Origin: Mycobacterium sp. Marseille-P9652
GTDB lineage: Bacteria > Actinomycetota > Actinomycetes > Mycobacteriales > Mycobacteriaceae
DNA length: 64,000 nucleotides
Assembly: GCF_902652685.1 (NCBI RefSeq)
Contig: NZ_CACRUY010000012.1
Coordinates: 1-64,000, forward strand
Reading direction: 5' to 3'
Position numbers and translations under genes: made by a program. Positions 63,123 to 64,000 of the stretch are shown in pieces. Numbering within the stretch: position 1 is the stretch's first letter; every line of letters starts with the position of its first letter. The notes beneath the pieces were generated by a model that did not search any database, was not told the origin of the DNA, and worked only from the letters and a program-made list of their open reading frames with translations.

Positions 63123-64000
63123 ATGACGACTCATCGCGTGGTGGTGTGGGCGACGGGCGGCATCGGGTCGATCGCCATCCGCACTATTGCGCACCGACCC
63201 GACCTGGAACTGGTCGGCGTGTGGGTGCACTCCCCCGAAAAGGATGGCAAGGACGCAGGCGAGCTAGCCAACGGCGAGCCCATCGGCCTGGCCGCCACCA
63301 CCGATGCGGACGCGCTGGTCGCCCTGAAACCCGACTGCGTCGTCTACGCCGCAAGCGGTCCGGAGCGCGACGCACTGGCCATCCCCGACTACGTCCGACT
63401 GCTCGAGGCGGGCATCAACGTCGTCACGACGAGCACGACTCGGTTGGTCAATCCGCACGCCTACGAACCCGCGGAATGGCGCGATCAACTCGTCGCCGCG
63501 GCCAAGCAGGGGCAGGCATCGCTGTATGCATCCGGGATCGAACCGGGCTTCGCCGCCGACTACCTACCGCTCGTGCTGTCCACCCAGTCGTCGTCGATCG
63601 AAAAGATCCATTCGTTCGAGATCGGGCTGTACGACGATTACGGCGTCCCGGACATCATGAGCGACGCGTTGGGCTTCGGCCGTCCGCTCGAATATCAACC
63701 CTGGATCGGCTTTCCCGGGGCGATCGCCGGGGAGTGGCAGGGACAGCTCCGGCTGATCGCCGACGCGCTCGGAGTGGAGATCCAAGAGGTCCGCGAGAGC
63801 TTCGACCGCGCGGTCACCAACCGCACGTTGAACGTCGCGATGGGCACGGTCGAGGCCGGAACCTGCGGCGCGCTGCGCATGAAGGCGATCGGTGTGGTCG
63901 ACGGACGGGAGGCCATCGTGATCGAACACGTCACCCGGCTCGCGCACGACGTCGCGCCCGACTGGCCGATGGGGGTCGGCGACCTGTCCTACCGCGTGGT
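63123..64000 (+). CDS. DapB-fold dehydrogenase (partial, runs off right edge)
   Basis: At least 292 residues are present. It starts VVVWATGGIGSIAIRTIA, a Rossmann loop, followed by DALVALKPDCVVYAASG and ASGIEPGFAADYLPL, paralogous to the gene at 1591-2667. It is divergent from the P450 at 61680. SD GAGGAG (63109-63114) supports the ATG at 63123. Function: NAD(P)-dependent dehydrogenation of an unknown substrate. Confidence 0.82.
   Translation, partial: MTTHRVVVWATGGIGSIAIRTIAHRPDLELVGVWVHSPEKDGKDAGELANGEPIGLAATTDADALVALKPDCVVYAASGPERDALAIPDYVRLLEAGINVVTTSTTRLVNPHAYEPAEWRDQLVAAAKQGQASLYASGIEPGFAADYLPLVLSTQSSSIEKIHSFEIGLYDDYGVPDIMSDALGFGRPLEYQPWIGFPGAIAGEWQGQLRLIADALGVEIQEVRESFDRAVTNRTLNVAMGTVEAGTCGALRMKAIGVVDGREAIVIEHVTRLAHDVAPDWPMGVGDLSYRV

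Overview
The window is high-GC actinobacterial DNA, almost certainly from a slow-growing Mycobacterium (M. avium-complex-like). Evidence comes from mycobacteria-specific families: a CYP124 P450, an MmpS-like secreted protein, a KasB-type ketoacyl synthase, a cutinase, MPT64-family and LpqH-like secreted proteins, a DUF732 protein, F420-type (LLM) oxidoreductase, an AveC-type membrane protein and a LipM esterase. From memory of the M. tuberculosis map, the backbone follows the Rv2264c-Rv2291 order: Hsp70-like protein, MFS, cyp124, a DUF202 pair, a glycolate/lactate-dehydrogenase-like flavoprotein, lipM, yjcE and sseB, with many insertions between them.

Layout. 1-7 kb: Hsp70-like membrane protein, DapB-fold dehydrogenase, MFS exporter, MmpS-like protein and CYP124, then two copies of a palindromic intergenic element, a SnoaL-like protein and two DUF202 proteins. 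7-17.7 kb: cell-envelope genes (cutinase, potassium channel, an isolated KasB-like enzyme, a Tat-exported amidase), an enoyl-CoA isomerase-like gene with its TetR regulator and a clear palindromic operator, and an SDR/SMP-30 pair.

17.8-31.6 kb is a lower-GC accessory island with different codon use. It encodes a multi-gene, restriction-like defence system: a Z1-type SF2 helicase, a PD-(D/E)XK nuclease, a GHKL-type ATPase, an unknown protein and a DUF6339-like protein in one overlapping operon; then a MORC/MutL-like GHKL ATPase; a convergent m5C DNA methyltransferase whose C-terminus looks like a degenerate HhH-GPD glycosylase domain with a [4Fe-4S] motif; a divergent Vsr endonuclease; and an HNH-DGQHR fusion protein. 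The MORC + Z1 + methylase + Vsr neighbourhood is known in outline from comparative genomics (Iyer, Abhiman and Aravind 2008). The methylase-glycosylase-like fusion, the second GHKL ATPase and the HNH-DGQHR fusion are the parts most worth following up.

31.7-64 kb returns to core-like mycobacterial DNA: three more P450s with hydrolase, SDR, TetR and AveC partners, lipid acyltransferase, fatty-acyl-CoA ligase, a Ser/Thr kinase, MPT64-like, LipM, chagasin-like, DUF5685 with a cysteine-rich tail, Na+/H+ antiporter, AAA ATPase, glycosyltransferase, SseB, LpqH-like lipoprotein and a second DapB-fold gene cut by the right edge. No tRNA, rRNA, CRISPR array, insertion sequence or integrase was seen.
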